The notes beneath the pieces were generated by a model that did not search any database, was not told the DNA's origin, and saw only the letters and a program-made list of their open reading frames with translations. The position numbers and the translations under genes were made by a program. Positions 1 to 5,501 of a stretch of 7,276 bases of DNA are shown here, piece after piece. The first letter of the stretch is position 1, and each line of letters begins with the position of its first letter. Source of the stretch: Candidatus Sulfopaludibacter sp. SbA3 (GTDB lineage: Bacteria > Acidobacteriota > Vicinamibacteria > Vicinamibacterales > UBA2999); assembly GCA_945866285.1 (NCBI GenBank), contig CAMBHC010000128.1, forward strand, positions 1-7,276, written 5' to 3'.

Positions 1-534
1 TTGGGTGTCGGCCCGGTGAACGCCGCACACGCGGTGACGCTCGCCATCACGCGCGCGCGGCCGAACGCGATTCTCGTCTGCGGCATCGGCGGCGCCTATC
101 CTTCGTCTGGCCTTCACATCGGCGACGTCGCGTGCGCCGACAGCGAATGCTACGGCGACCTCGGCGCCAGCAGCCCTGCCGGGTTTCTCGACATGCAGGC
201 GATCGGCTTCCCGATCGTCGAAGGCCCGCCGCCCATCTACAACGTGCTGCCGATGCAGTTGTTTCCCTCGGCCAGGCGCGTGCCGTTCATCACGATGTCC
301 ACCTGCACCGGCACCGACGCGGCCGCGCGCGCGATCGAGGCGCGCACGGGCGGTGCCGTCGAGAACATGGAAGGCGCGGCGGTCGTCCATGTCGCCGCCT
401 TGCACGGCATCCCGGCCGGCGAGCTCCGCGGCATCAGCAACATCGTCACCGATCGCGACACCACGGCGTGGCGCATCAAGGATGCCGCCACGGCGGCACA
501 GGAGGCCCTGCTCTCGTGGCTCGCCCAGCACTAG
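1..534 (+). CDS. mqnB: Futalosine hydrolase MqnB, 5'-truncated by the window edge
   Basis: The product belongs to the nucleoside phosphorylase/hydrolase (PNP/MTAN) superfamily. MqnB removes the base from futalosine (hypoxanthine) to give dehypoxanthine futalosine in cytosolic menaquinone synthesis from chorismate. About 177 residues are visible; family members are usually about 220-230, so the N-terminal 40-50 residues lie outside the window. The TTG at base 1 is most likely an internal Leu codon rather than a start. Visible motifs are GVGPVNAA at the left edge, the glycine-rich GIGGAY (residues 28-33 of the fragment), the nucleosidase segment ENMEGAA (121-127) with the Glu expected to contact the ribose, and SNIVTDRD (146-153), which is typical of futalosine hydrolases rather than MTAN (usually SDxAD). 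The stop TAG lies inside the start of mqnD, which agrees with the assignment. A more general nucleosidase is possible but unlikely next to mqnD. Confidence 0.92.
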   Translation: MGVGPVNAAHAVTLAITRARPNAILVCGIGGAYPSSGLHIGDVACADSECYGDLGASSPAGFLDMQAIGFPIVEGPPPIYNVLPMQLFPSARRVPFITMSTCTGTDAAARAIEARTGGAVENMEGAAVVHVAALHGIPAGELRGISNIVTDRDTTAWRIKDAATAAQEALLSWLAQH

Positions 535-1325
535 ACTTCGGATTCTCGTCCTGCCCCAACGACACCTTCGCCTTTCACGCGCTGGTCCACGGCTTGGTCC
601 CAGGCCAGACAGTCGTGCCGTTTATTGACGATGTCGAGGCGCTGAATGCGCGGGCGGAACTCGGCCACGCCGAGGTGACCAAGATCTCGATCGCGGCGTA
701 CCCGCGTATCCGGAGCCGATACGCGCTGCTGCGAGCGGGTGGCGCGGCCGGGTTTGGTGTCGGCCCGATTGTCGTCGCTCGCTCCGCGCGCGCGGTGGGC
801 GGCCGCGTCGCCATCCCAGGCGAGCGGACGACGGCGGCCCTGTTGCTGCGCTTGCTCGGTGATTTTGAAACGGTCCCCATGCGCTTCGATCAGATCGAGG
901 GCGCCGTGCTTCGCGGTGAGGTTGACTGCGGGGTGCTGATCCACGAGGGCCGCTTCACCTACGAGGCCAAGGGACTGACCCTGGTTGCCGACCTCGGCTC
1001 GACGTGGGAACAGCGGATGCAGTGCCCGCTGCCGCTGGCAGCCATTGCCATCCGTCGTGACTTGATCGCGCCGCTGGCGGCATCAACGGACGCCGCCCTT
1101 CGGGCAAGCGTCGAGCACGCCTTTGCGCATCCAGGCGCGAGCCACGCCTATGTCGCGGCGCATGCGCAGGAAATGGCCCCAGACGTCGTGCGACGCCACA
1201 TCGAACTCTACGTCAACCGCTACACGGTTGAGTTGGATGAACGGGCGGTGCAGGTCATGCTCGAATTCTGGCGGGCACAGGCGCCGGCTGGAATCACGCA
1301 CGACACGTCTTCCGTCTTTGCCTGA
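516..1325 (+). CDS. mqnD: 1,4-dihydroxy-6-naphthoate synthase MqnD
   Basis: MqnD converts cyclic dehypoxanthine futalosine to 1,4-dihydroxy-6-naphthoate, the last ring-forming step of the futalosine route to menaquinone. The fold is that of a periplasmic-binding-protein-like enzyme, but it is cytosolic and no signal peptide is seen. I chose GTG 516: GGAGG at 501-505 sits 10 bases upstream, and the product then starts just before the conserved FSSCPNDTFAFHAL (residues 10-23). The open frame continues upstream to 132, but that part is an out-of-frame reading of mqnB. Other family marks are EVTKISIAAYP (53-63), GFGVGPIVVA (79-88), and CGVLIHEGRFTYEAKGL (138-154), whose His143 seems to match the proposed catalytic His of the Thermus enzyme (from memory). 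At 269 residues the length is normal. The start overlaps the mqnB stop by 19 bases, so the two genes are probably translationally coupled. Confidence 0.95.
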   Translation: MARPALDFGFSSCPNDTFAFHALVHGLVPGQTVVPFIDDVEALNARAELGHAEVTKISIAAYPRIRSRYALLRAGGAAGFGVGPIVVARSARAVGGRVAIPGERTTAALLLRLLGDFETVPMRFDQIEGAVLRGEVDCGVLIHEGRFTYEAKGLTLVADLGSTWEQRMQCPLPLAAIAIRRDLIAPLAASTDAALRASVEHAFAHPGASHAYVAAHAQEMAPDVVRRHIELYVNRYTVELDERAVQVMLEFWRAQAPAGITHDTSSVFA

Positions 1326-1435
1326 CACACCCTCCGGCCTTGGTATGTCCCTTGCTGCCCGGCGCGGCCTGCCCGTGTCGCGGCCGCATTTTGAAGCCAC
1401 GGACTGGATGGCGGCCTTTCGCCCGACCGAGCAGC

Positions 1436-1807
1436 CTACGCCGTGAACTGACGCGCGATCAGCATCCCGAGCCAGGCGGCGACCAGTCCGCCCGCCAGCG
1501 TGATGCCGATGTTCGTCAGCGCGGTGCTCGTGGCGCCAGTCGACATCAGCGCCAGTGTTTCCTGGTTGAAGCTGGAGTAGGTCGTGAAGCCGCCGAGAAA
1601 ACCGATGGCGACCGCGCCACGCAGCTCCGGATGCCAGGCTGATGCGGTAGCCAGGTGGGCCACCGCGCCGAGCATGAAGCAGCCAAGCAGGTTGACGATC
1701 AGGGTGCCAAACGGAAATGCAGAGCCCATTCGCTCGAACGCCCACAGCCCCACCAGGTAGCGGGCGCCACTGCCCAGACCACCCGCCAGCATCACCCACC
1801 ACAGCAT
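1436..1807 (-). CDS. crcB: Fluoride channel/exporter CrcB (Fluc)
   Basis: CrcB/Fluc is a small inner-membrane protein that forms dual-topology dimers and lets fluoride leave the cell. The 123-residue product has the usual length and four hydrophobic segments. It carries the family marks GTLIVNLLGCF (residues 34-44, with the conserved Asn39) and GFLGGFTTYSSF (69-80, containing the pore-lining Phe/Thr/Ser stretch). The single gene suggests a homodimer rather than a two-gene heterodimer. Its ATG (1805-1807) overlaps the stop of the upstream frame as TGATG, so it was evidently coupled to a gene that is now only a C-terminal remnant. No fluoride riboswitch is visible directly upstream. It converges on mqnD, with about 110 bases between the two stops. 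Confidence 0.96.
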   Translation of the reverse strand: MLWWVMLAGGLGSGARYLVGLWAFERMGSAFPFGTLIVNLLGCFMLGAVAHLATASAWHPELRGAVAIGFLGGFTTYSSFNQETLALMSTGATSTALTNIGITLAGGLVAAWLGMLIARQFTA

Positions 1808-2035
1808 CAGCGCCAGCCCTTTCGCGTGTTGTCCAGAGTCTCCATCACATCACGATCACCGCGACCCGACAGCGTCTGCTGGATGCGCGTGTACACCGCG
1901 GCGCGTGCCGCCAGCGGCAACGCATCGAGCGCCGGCAAGTAGATCATGTAGCTGAAACGATAGCGGAACAACCCGGTCCCCAGGTCCAGCTTTTTCAAAG
2001 TACGAGCACAGCGAGCCCCACGGAACGGTTTTCGG
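1807..2035 (-). pseudogene. C-terminal remnant of a larger conserved protein
   Basis: The last roughly 75 codons of this frame read like real protein: a segment with RTLKKLDLGTGLFRY, then FSYMIYLPALDALP, then AAVYTRIQQTLSG, ending in METLDNTRKGW. From memory this resembles the C-terminus of long uncharacterised acidobacterial/planctomycete proteins (about 500 residues or more) that end with a YPxSYMIY...FDALP...IYxRLxxxLxG...ILxDTKxGLP pattern. No family name is known to me. Going upstream, the similarity stops near 2035, and the frame then runs through intergenic DNA and antisense to the DUF2911 gene, with a composition that looks non-protein. No good start or ribosome-binding site precedes the remnant. 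The stop (1807-1809) overlaps the crcB start by one base. I infer a gene lost by deletion of its 5' part; the upstream boundary is approximate. Confidence 0.6.
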
Positions 2036-2121
2036 GATGAATCGCAGCGGCTTTTTGATTTGGGGTTACGATCGAAGGCGATGACGCACGCCAAGCTCGG
2101 CGGTGCGAAGGAGATTACTGA

Positions 2122-2664
2122 ATGAAGCGAACGATTCTCGCCCTCGCGATCACCGCGCTGGCGTTTGGCGCGGCGGTCAGCGCCCAGAAGACCACCGAAC
2201 TCAAGGCCGGCAGCGGCGGCAGCGCTCACGTCCGAACGGAGTGGACCATCGATGGCGGCAACCTGTCGATCGAGTACGGCCGCCCGTCGTTGAAGGGCCG
2301 GACTCCCGGCAAGGACATCGACCCGTACGACGGCCGCGAGTGGCGCACCGGCGCCGATGCCGCAACCACGCTCAAGACCGACAAGATGCTGATGATCGGC
2401 TCGCTGCAGGTGCCGGCCGGCACCTACACCATCTACACGATTCCCACCGGCGGGACGTGGCAGCTCATCCTGAGCAAGAAGACCGGCCAGTGGGGCACCC
2501 CCTATCCGAAGGGCGAAGACCTCGGCCGCGTGCCGATGACCCTTGGCAAGGCCCCCGCCGCCGCCGAGCAGTTGACCTTCTCGATCGAAGACAACCCGAA
2601 AGGCGCGACGCTCCACATCGACTGGGGCACCACGCGCGCCAGCATTCCGTTCACGATCGGCTAA
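2122..2664 (+). CDS. Secreted DUF2911 family protein
   Basis: This 180-residue protein has a clear Sec signal peptide (MKRTILALAITALAFGAAVSA, predicted cleavage after Ala21) and is then soluble, so it is exported to the periplasm or beyond. The mature part matches the DUF2911 pattern as I recall it: IEYGRPSLKGRTPGKDIDPYDGREWRTGADAATTLKTDK (about residues 50-88), then VPAGTYTIYTIPTGGTWQLILSKKTGQWGTPY (about 97-128), and a C-terminal beta-rich LTFSIEDN...ATLHIDWG. The biochemical function of DUF2911 is unknown to me. AAGGAGA at 2108-2114, 7 bases before the ATG, is a strong ribosome-binding site and fixes the start. No clear sigma-70 promoter is seen in the 86 bases upstream. The gene is followed by the AGGTGCT repeat hairpin, which may separate it from the next gene. 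Confidence 0.9.
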   Translation: MKRTILALAITALAFGAAVSAQKTTELKAGSGGSAHVRTEWTIDGGNLSIEYGRPSLKGRTPGKDIDPYDGREWRTGADAATTLKTDKMLMIGSLQVPAGTYTIYTIPTGGTWQLILSKKTGQWGTPYPKGEDLGRVPMTLGKAPAAAEQLTFSIEDNPKGATLHIDWGTTRASIPFTIG

Positions 2665-2669
2665 ACGCA

Positions 2670-2727
2670 AAGTGCTGAGGTGCTCAGGTGCTGGAGTGCT
2701 CAGGTGCACTTCAGCACCCAAGCACTT
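2670..2727. repeat. AGGTGCT short repeat array forming a hairpin
   Basis: Units of the form A(G)GTGCT followed by one or two variable bases recur every 7-9 bases (AGTGCTG, AGGTGCTC, AGGTGCTGG, AGTGCTC, AGGTGC) and are followed by inverted copies. By hand AAGTGCT (2670-2676) pairs with AGCACTT (2721-2727), GGTGCT (2679-2684) with AGCACC (2713-2718), and AGTGC (2695-2699) with GCACT (2706-2710), giving a long imperfect hairpin. It starts 5 bases after the DUF2911 stop. There is no T-run after it, so a classical intrinsic terminator is not supported. A REP-like intergenic element or an mRNA 3'-end stabiliser is plausible. Confidence 0.75.
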
Positions 2728-2766
2728 CTGATCTATCCTTACCTCTTCAATTCCGAGGAGGCCCTG

Positions 2767-3345
2767 ATGGTCCGGCGACTCTCACTGCTCAGCATGGTGT
2801 GCCTGCTGGCAGCAGCCAGCGTGGCACGTTCGACCACCGTCATCCCCCCATCGTTCGACGCGCTGGTGTCAGGCGCCAACACCATCTTCGTGGGCGAGGT
2901 GATGAACGTCCGCGCGGAGTGGGAAGCCACGCCCGGTGGCCGGGCCATCATCACACTGGTGACCTTCCGCGTTGAAGACGTGTGGAAGGGGAATGTCGGC
3001 GCGGTCACCCAGCTCGACTTCTTGGGCGGCGAGATCGGCGAGATTGGCATGAAGGTCGAGGGCATGCCGGTGTTCCGTCTCGGCCAGCGGGACGTGTTGT
3101 TCGTGGGCAGCGAGGTCCGCAGCGTCAGCCCGCTGGTTGGCTTCATGCACGGCCGCATGCGGGTGGAGCGCGACACCGTGTCAGGCATCGATCGCGTCCG
3201 CACCTTTGATGGCCGGGCGCTCGGCAGCATCGCCCAGATCGGCCCGCAACGCGTCGTCCCGTCGCTGGCGTCGATTACACCTATGCGCTTGAGCGACCTG
3301 GAATCCGCGGTGCGTTCGCGCGCCGCCGCCGCGAGGCAGCGATGA
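2767..3345 (+). CDS. Exported Cys-free protein, partner of the downstream metalloprotease
   Basis: No named family is recognised. The start is ATG 2767, supported by GAGGAGG (2755-2761) 5 bases upstream; an earlier in-frame ATG at 2680 lies inside the repeat array and is rejected. The 192-residue product begins with a signal peptide (about residues 1-22). The mature part has no cysteine. It starts VIPPSFDALVSGANTIFVGEV (25-45), continues with a beta-rich segment ending in TFRVEDVWKGN (66-76), then LDFLGGEIGEIGMKVEGMPVFRLGQRDVLFV (83-113), and SPLVGFMHGRMRV (121-133). The 'ADxIFxGxV...VTFxVxxVWKG' layout recalls NTR/TIMP-like OB-fold proteins, but this is a weak resemblance. The stop overlaps the protease start as ATGA (3342-3345), so the two proteins are made together, probably in fixed ratio. 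I recall similar proteins encoded before matrixin genes in other bacteria, which suggests a protease inhibitor, chaperone or targeting partner. Confidence 0.85.
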   Translation: MVRRLSLLSMVCLLAAASVARSTTVIPPSFDALVSGANTIFVGEVMNVRAEWEATPGGRAIITLVTFRVEDVWKGNVGAVTQLDFLGGEIGEIGMKVEGMPVFRLGQRDVLFVGSEVRSVSPLVGFMHGRMRVERDTVSGIDRVRTFDGRALGSIAQIGPQRVVPSLASITPMRLSDLESAVRSRAAAARQR

Positions 3346-4454
3346 ACAGTCGACGCACCATTTGCGGCGCCATGGCCGTCCTGGTTCTTTGCGTCACGAC
3401 CATGGAGTCGCCTCGGGGCTTCAGCCTGCTCAACAATAAGTGGCCCAACGGTACGGTCACCATGCATTTGCAGCTCGGTAGCGGCTCGGGCGCGCTGATC
3501 GACGGGTCAACCAGTTGGAACCAGGTCGCCACCAACGCCCTGGCCACCTGGAACACCAATATTGACCTGGTGAAGTTCTCGGCGGCGAACGACTCAACGG
3601 TGTCGCGCGGCGACGGCACCGGCACCAACAACGTGTTCTTCGACTCGGCGGTCTACGGCCGCTCCTTCGGCAACAGCACGCTGGCCATCGCCACCTCTTG
3701 GTACAACGTCGGCAGCAACAACAAGATCGAAGGCGACGTGGTGTTCAACAACACCAAGAACTGGAATTCATACCGCGGTAACCTGCGCTCTGGCGCCAAC
3801 GACTTCTATCGCGTGGCCCTCCACGAGTTCGGCCACATTCTCGGCCTTGACCATCCTGACGAAAACGGCCAGAACGTCAGCGCGCAGATGAACTCGATCA
3901 TCGGCAACCTCGATGCGCTCGCCTCGGACGACATCGCCGGGGCACGCTCGCTCTACGGCGCCGGCGTGACATCGAACATCAGTTTCCCACCGCGCAACGA
4001 GCCTAATGACTTCTTCAACCAGTTGATTGGGGTGTATCAGAACGAGCTGCGGGCCGGGCAGGTCACCACCTATGTGGACCCCGAAGGGATCGTGATCTGG
4101 CTCAGTGAGTACGCGCGCTATCGCGTCGGTATCTGCGACCACAGCACGGCGCAAACGCGCGTGTTCTCCGCCATCGACAACACCGGCGTTTACGGTGTCT
4201 GCGCTCTCACGCCGGCCGGCGCCATACCGTTCCCGCCCCGCAACGAAGGGTTGAACTTCATGAACGCCCTGCAGGTGAAGTACCGCGACGACCTCCGGCG
4301 CGGTCCCGGCTCGACCTATGTCAACAGCGAGGGCGCCGTCGTCTGGGTGCTCGAGTACCTGCGTTACCGGCTGAACAGCTGCAGCCACGGCGACGCCACG
4401 ACCAAAGTGTTCATGCAGATTCGCGGCCAGGGGATTCAACCGGTTTGCCGATAG
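3342..4454 (+). CDS. Secreted matrixin-like (M10) zinc metalloprotease with two C-terminal repeats
   Basis: This 370-residue protein has a short hydrophobic N-terminus (about 1-26) consistent with export. A catalytic metzincin domain follows: KWPNGTVTMHLQ (33-44) as first strand, the zinc site HEFGHILGLDH (161-171; His161, His165 and His171 bind Zn, Glu162 is the general base), a Met-turn at Met183 (AQMNSI), and DDIAGARSLYG (196-206), which closes the domain as in matrixins. No propeptide with a cysteine switch is visible. After it come two 73-residue repeats starting FPPRNE (residues 215-287 and 297-369), each with Cys at repeat positions 51 and 73. Start ATG 3342 overlaps the stop of the upstream gene; no strong separate ribosome-binding site is evident, so coupled translation is likely. 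The last 44 bases are antisense to the end of the mocA-like gene. The protein substrate is unknown. Confidence 0.93.
   Translation: MNSRRTICGAMAVLVLCVTTMESPRGFSLLNNKWPNGTVTMHLQLGSGSGALIDGSTSWNQVATNALATWNTNIDLVKFSAANDSTVSRGDGTGTNNVFFDSAVYGRSFGNSTLAIATSWYNVGSNNKIEGDVVFNNTKNWNSYRGNLRSGANDFYRVALHEFGHILGLDHPDENGQNVSAQMNSIIGNLDALASDDIAGARSLYGAGVTSNISFPPRNEPNDFFNQLIGVYQNELRAGQVTTYVDPEGIVIWLSEYARYRVGICDHSTAQTRVFSAIDNTGVYGVCALTPAGAIPFPPRNEGLNFMNALQVKYRDDLRRGPGSTYVNSEGAVVWVLEYLRYRLNSCSHGDATTKVFMQIRGQGIQPVCR
3984..4448 (+). repeat. Two tandem 73-codon repeats encoding the FPPRNE C-terminal domain
   Basis: Repeat 1 (3984-4202) and repeat 2 (4230-4448) align without a gap over 73 residues, with about 35 identities by hand count, separated by a 9-residue linker. 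Shared positions include FPPRNE at 1-6, Tyr18, LR at 22-23, TYV at 29-31, EG at 34-35, Trp39, EY at 42-43, RYR at 45-47, Cys51, His53, VF at 60-61, Gly68 and VC at 72-73. The two Cys per repeat could form one disulfide in each. From memory the same unit occurs alone or in copies at the C-terminus of other acidobacterial secreted proteins, so it is probably a substrate- or surface-binding module. Confidence 0.88.
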
Positions 4455-5049
4455 CCATCGCCTGAACGATCCGGTAATCGGTGGGTGTGTCGATATCCAC
4501 AAACGCGCCGTCGTCCTTGATCGGCACGTCGAGCCGCCGCGAGGCATGCGCGGCAAACACCGCCTTGGCGCCAATCGCGGGATCGGCGCGTCGCAAATCA
4601 TCAAAGACCGCGCGATCGAAGATCACCGGATGGCCGTGGCGGTCGCCATCAACCGGCCTGACAATGGGCGCGCGGCTTTGGCGCCAGGCGTGCACGATGG
4701 CCGCCACCGAGTCGGGCCTGACCAGGGGCACGTCCACCAGGGTCACCAGGATCGCCTCCAGGTTTGGACCGTCCACCGCCGCGAGACCGGCCAGCAACGA
4801 CGACAGTTGCCCCTGCGCCCAGCCGAGGTGCTCGACGACGCGGGCGCGCGGTTCGAAGCGCGGCATGGCGGCGCGGACGGCGTCGATATGCGCGCCCGCC
4901 ACCACCGCCACGCTGGGCAATCCGGCCGCCAGCAACGTGGCCACGACGCGCGCGACAACGGTGTCGCCCGTTGTCCCCAAAGGTAGGGCCGCCTTGGCCT
5001 GACCCATCCGGGACGAGGCGCCGGCCGCAAGGACAATGGCTCGTATCAT
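4411..5049 (-). CDS. MocA/MobA-like molybdenum cofactor nucleotidyltransferase
   Basis: The 212-residue cytosolic protein has the NTP-transferase fold of the MobA/MocA group, which links CMP or GMP to molybdopterin. Visible motifs are the nucleotide-binding LAAGASSRMGQAK (residues 7-19), WAQGQLSSLLAGL (77-89, where MocA proteins have a similar G-x-SSSLxAGL), TLVDVPLV (103-110) with the metal-binding Asp106, GHPV (139-142), GAKAVF (160-165) and the closing DIDTPTDY (185-192). The SSLLAGL and GAKAVF segments favour a MocA-type cytidylyltransferase serving xanthine-dehydrogenase-family enzymes over MobA, but I cannot exclude a related sugar or other nucleotidyltransferase, so no symbol is given. 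GAGGA (minus strand, 5056-5060) lies 6 bases before the ATG. Its last 44 bases overlap the protease gene tail to tail. No molybdoenzyme gene is in the window. Confidence 0.85.
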   Translation of the reverse strand: MIRAIVLAAGASSRMGQAKAALPLGTTGDTVVARVVATLLAAGLPSVAVVAGAHIDAVRAAMPRFEPRARVVEHLGWAQGQLSSLLAGLAAVDGPNLEAILVTLVDVPLVRPDSVAAIVHAWRQSRAPIVRPVDGDRHGHPVIFDRAVFDDLRRADPAIGAKAVFAAHASRRLDVPIKDDGAFVDIDTPTDYRIVQAMAIGKPVESPGRESA

Positions 5050-5073
5050 TTAAATTCCTCAGTAAAAATGCGC

Positions 5074-5079
5074 ATTATG
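5074..5079 (-). promoter_or_regulatory. Candidate -10 box for the mocA-like gene
   Basis: Read on the minus strand the hexamer is CATAAT, close to the sigma-70 TATAAT. It would place transcription about 15-20 bases before the ATG of the nucleotidyltransferase, just upstream of its GAGGA ribosome-binding site. The region is AT-rich compared with its surroundings. The best -35 candidate at a 17-base spacing (TTATCT) matches poorly, so this is a tentative call. Confidence 0.35.
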
Positions 5080-5129
5080 GTGCGAATTGCCGAGCTAGAT
5101 AAGAGTAGTTACAAAATAAGACAGTCGTA

Positions 5130-5159
5130 TTGACTTCCCATTGTTGACCTGCCTACACT
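5130..5159 (+). promoter_or_regulatory. Sigma-70-type promoter for the cold-shock gene
   Basis: TTGACT (5130-5135) and TACACT (5154-5159) are separated by 18 bases, each one or two mismatches from consensus. An AT-rich tract (about 5101-5120) lies just upstream, where an UP element would be. Transcription should start near 5166, giving a leader of about 120 bases before the cold-shock ATG at 5288. A second TTGACC at 5144-5149 has no acceptable -10 at the right distance. Confidence 0.6.
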
Positions 5160-5198
5160 GGCCACGTTTTAGCCGTTCCCTGCCTGTGGCCACAGTGT
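5155..5198. repeat. Inverted repeat around the predicted start site, containing a 12-bp palindrome
   Basis: ACACTGGCCAC (5155-5165) is matched by an inverted copy at 5186-5198, GTGGCCA-CA-GTGT, with a two-base insertion. The right arm is centred on a perfect 12-base palindrome CTGTGGCCACAG (5184-5195). As a result TGGCCAC also occurs twice in direct orientation 28 bases apart. The left arm overlaps the -10 box and the predicted start site, so an operator read as DNA fits better than an RNA stem. Confidence 0.45.
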
Positions 5199-5203
5199 AA
5201 TCG

Positions 5204-5281
5204 GCCGCATTTTGATACCACCGGTATCGTGGGTGCGGCGGCCTGAAGGGCGTTTCCTCCAGGCCTCGGTTCATCGGAGGA
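5204..5281 (+). promoter_or_regulatory. Structured 5' leader of the cold-shock gene with anti-Shine-Dalgarno pairing
   Basis: Hand folding gives two adjacent stems. Stem A: 5204-5209 pairs with 5234-5239 (GCCGCA/TGCGGC) and encloses the perfect hairpin GATACC-ACC-GGTATC (5214-5228). Stem B: 5240-5245 pairs with 5260-5265 (GGCCTG/CAGGCC), continued by 5247-5250 with 5255-5258 after one mismatch, around the loop CGTT; it follows stem A with no gap, so the two could stack. TCCTCC (5255-5260), inside the 3' arm of stem B, is also a perfect complement of GGAGGA (5276-5281), the ribosome-binding site. Stem B formed leaves the site free; stem B open lets it be masked. No known riboswitch class is recognised. 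Confidence 0.55.
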
Positions 5282-5287
5282 CAGGTT

Positions 5288-5494
5288 ATGCCGACTGGAA
5301 CAATCGCACGGCTCCTTATCGACAAAGGCTTCGGATTCGTTCGTGATGAATCGGGCCTGGAGCACTTCTTCCACCGCAGCTCCGTTCGCGGAGCGGTGTT
5401 CGAACTGCTGCGCGAAGGACAGCGCGTCGAATTCGTCATCGAGGAATCCCAGAAGGGGCCTCGCGCTGGAGACGTGCGGCTCGTTGAAGGATAG
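5288..5494 (+). CDS. Small cold-shock-domain RNA-binding protein
   Basis: The 68-residue product is a single cold-shock domain (OB fold), the length of bacterial Csp proteins, which bind single-stranded RNA or DNA and act as RNA chaperones. It has the opening GTI (4-6), RNP1 as KGFGFV (13-18), RNP2 as HFFHRS (26-31), then a V-rich second half EGQRVEFVIEESQKGPRAGDVRLVEG. It departs from the CspA norm at the segment before RNP1: IARLLIDKGFGFV instead of VKWFNxxKGFGFI, so the conserved Trp and Phe/Asn of that surface are missing. Start ATG is fixed by GGAGGA (5276-5281), 6 bases upstream. It has its own promoter and a long structured leader, as cold-shock genes often do. A hairpin follows 7 bases after the stop. 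Confidence 0.93.
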   Translation: MPTGTIARLLIDKGFGFVRDESGLEHFFHRSSVRGAVFELLREGQRVEFVIEESQKGPRAGDVRLVEG

Positions 5495-5501
5495 AGTTAG
5501 G

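Noticed and set aside
132..515. Upstream extension of the mqnD frame
   Set aside because: It is an Arg/His-rich out-of-frame reading of mqnB; GTG 516 with GGAGG upstream is the better start.
1805..1900. Fluoride riboswitch before crcB
   Set aside because: The sequence directly upstream is coding-like remnant, and the conserved riboswitch layout was not found.
1807..2721. Long minus-strand open frame of 304 codons upstream of crcB
   Set aside because: Most of it lies antisense to the well supported DUF2911 gene and the repeat array, and its composition is not protein-like. Only the final part (to about 2035) resembles a real protein, so only that is reported as a remnant.
2680..2766. Earlier ATG start for the protease partner gene
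   Set aside because: It lies inside the repeat array and has no ribosome-binding site; ATG 2767 has GAGGAGG and begins a clean signal peptide.
2739..3467. Minus-strand open frame opposite the protease partner
   Set aside because: Ser/Thr/Arg-rich shadow of a gene with a signal peptide and good ribosome-binding site.
3768..4604. Long minus-strand open frame opposite the metalloprotease
   Set aside because: It is antisense to the zinc-site and repeat region and shows no domain pattern.
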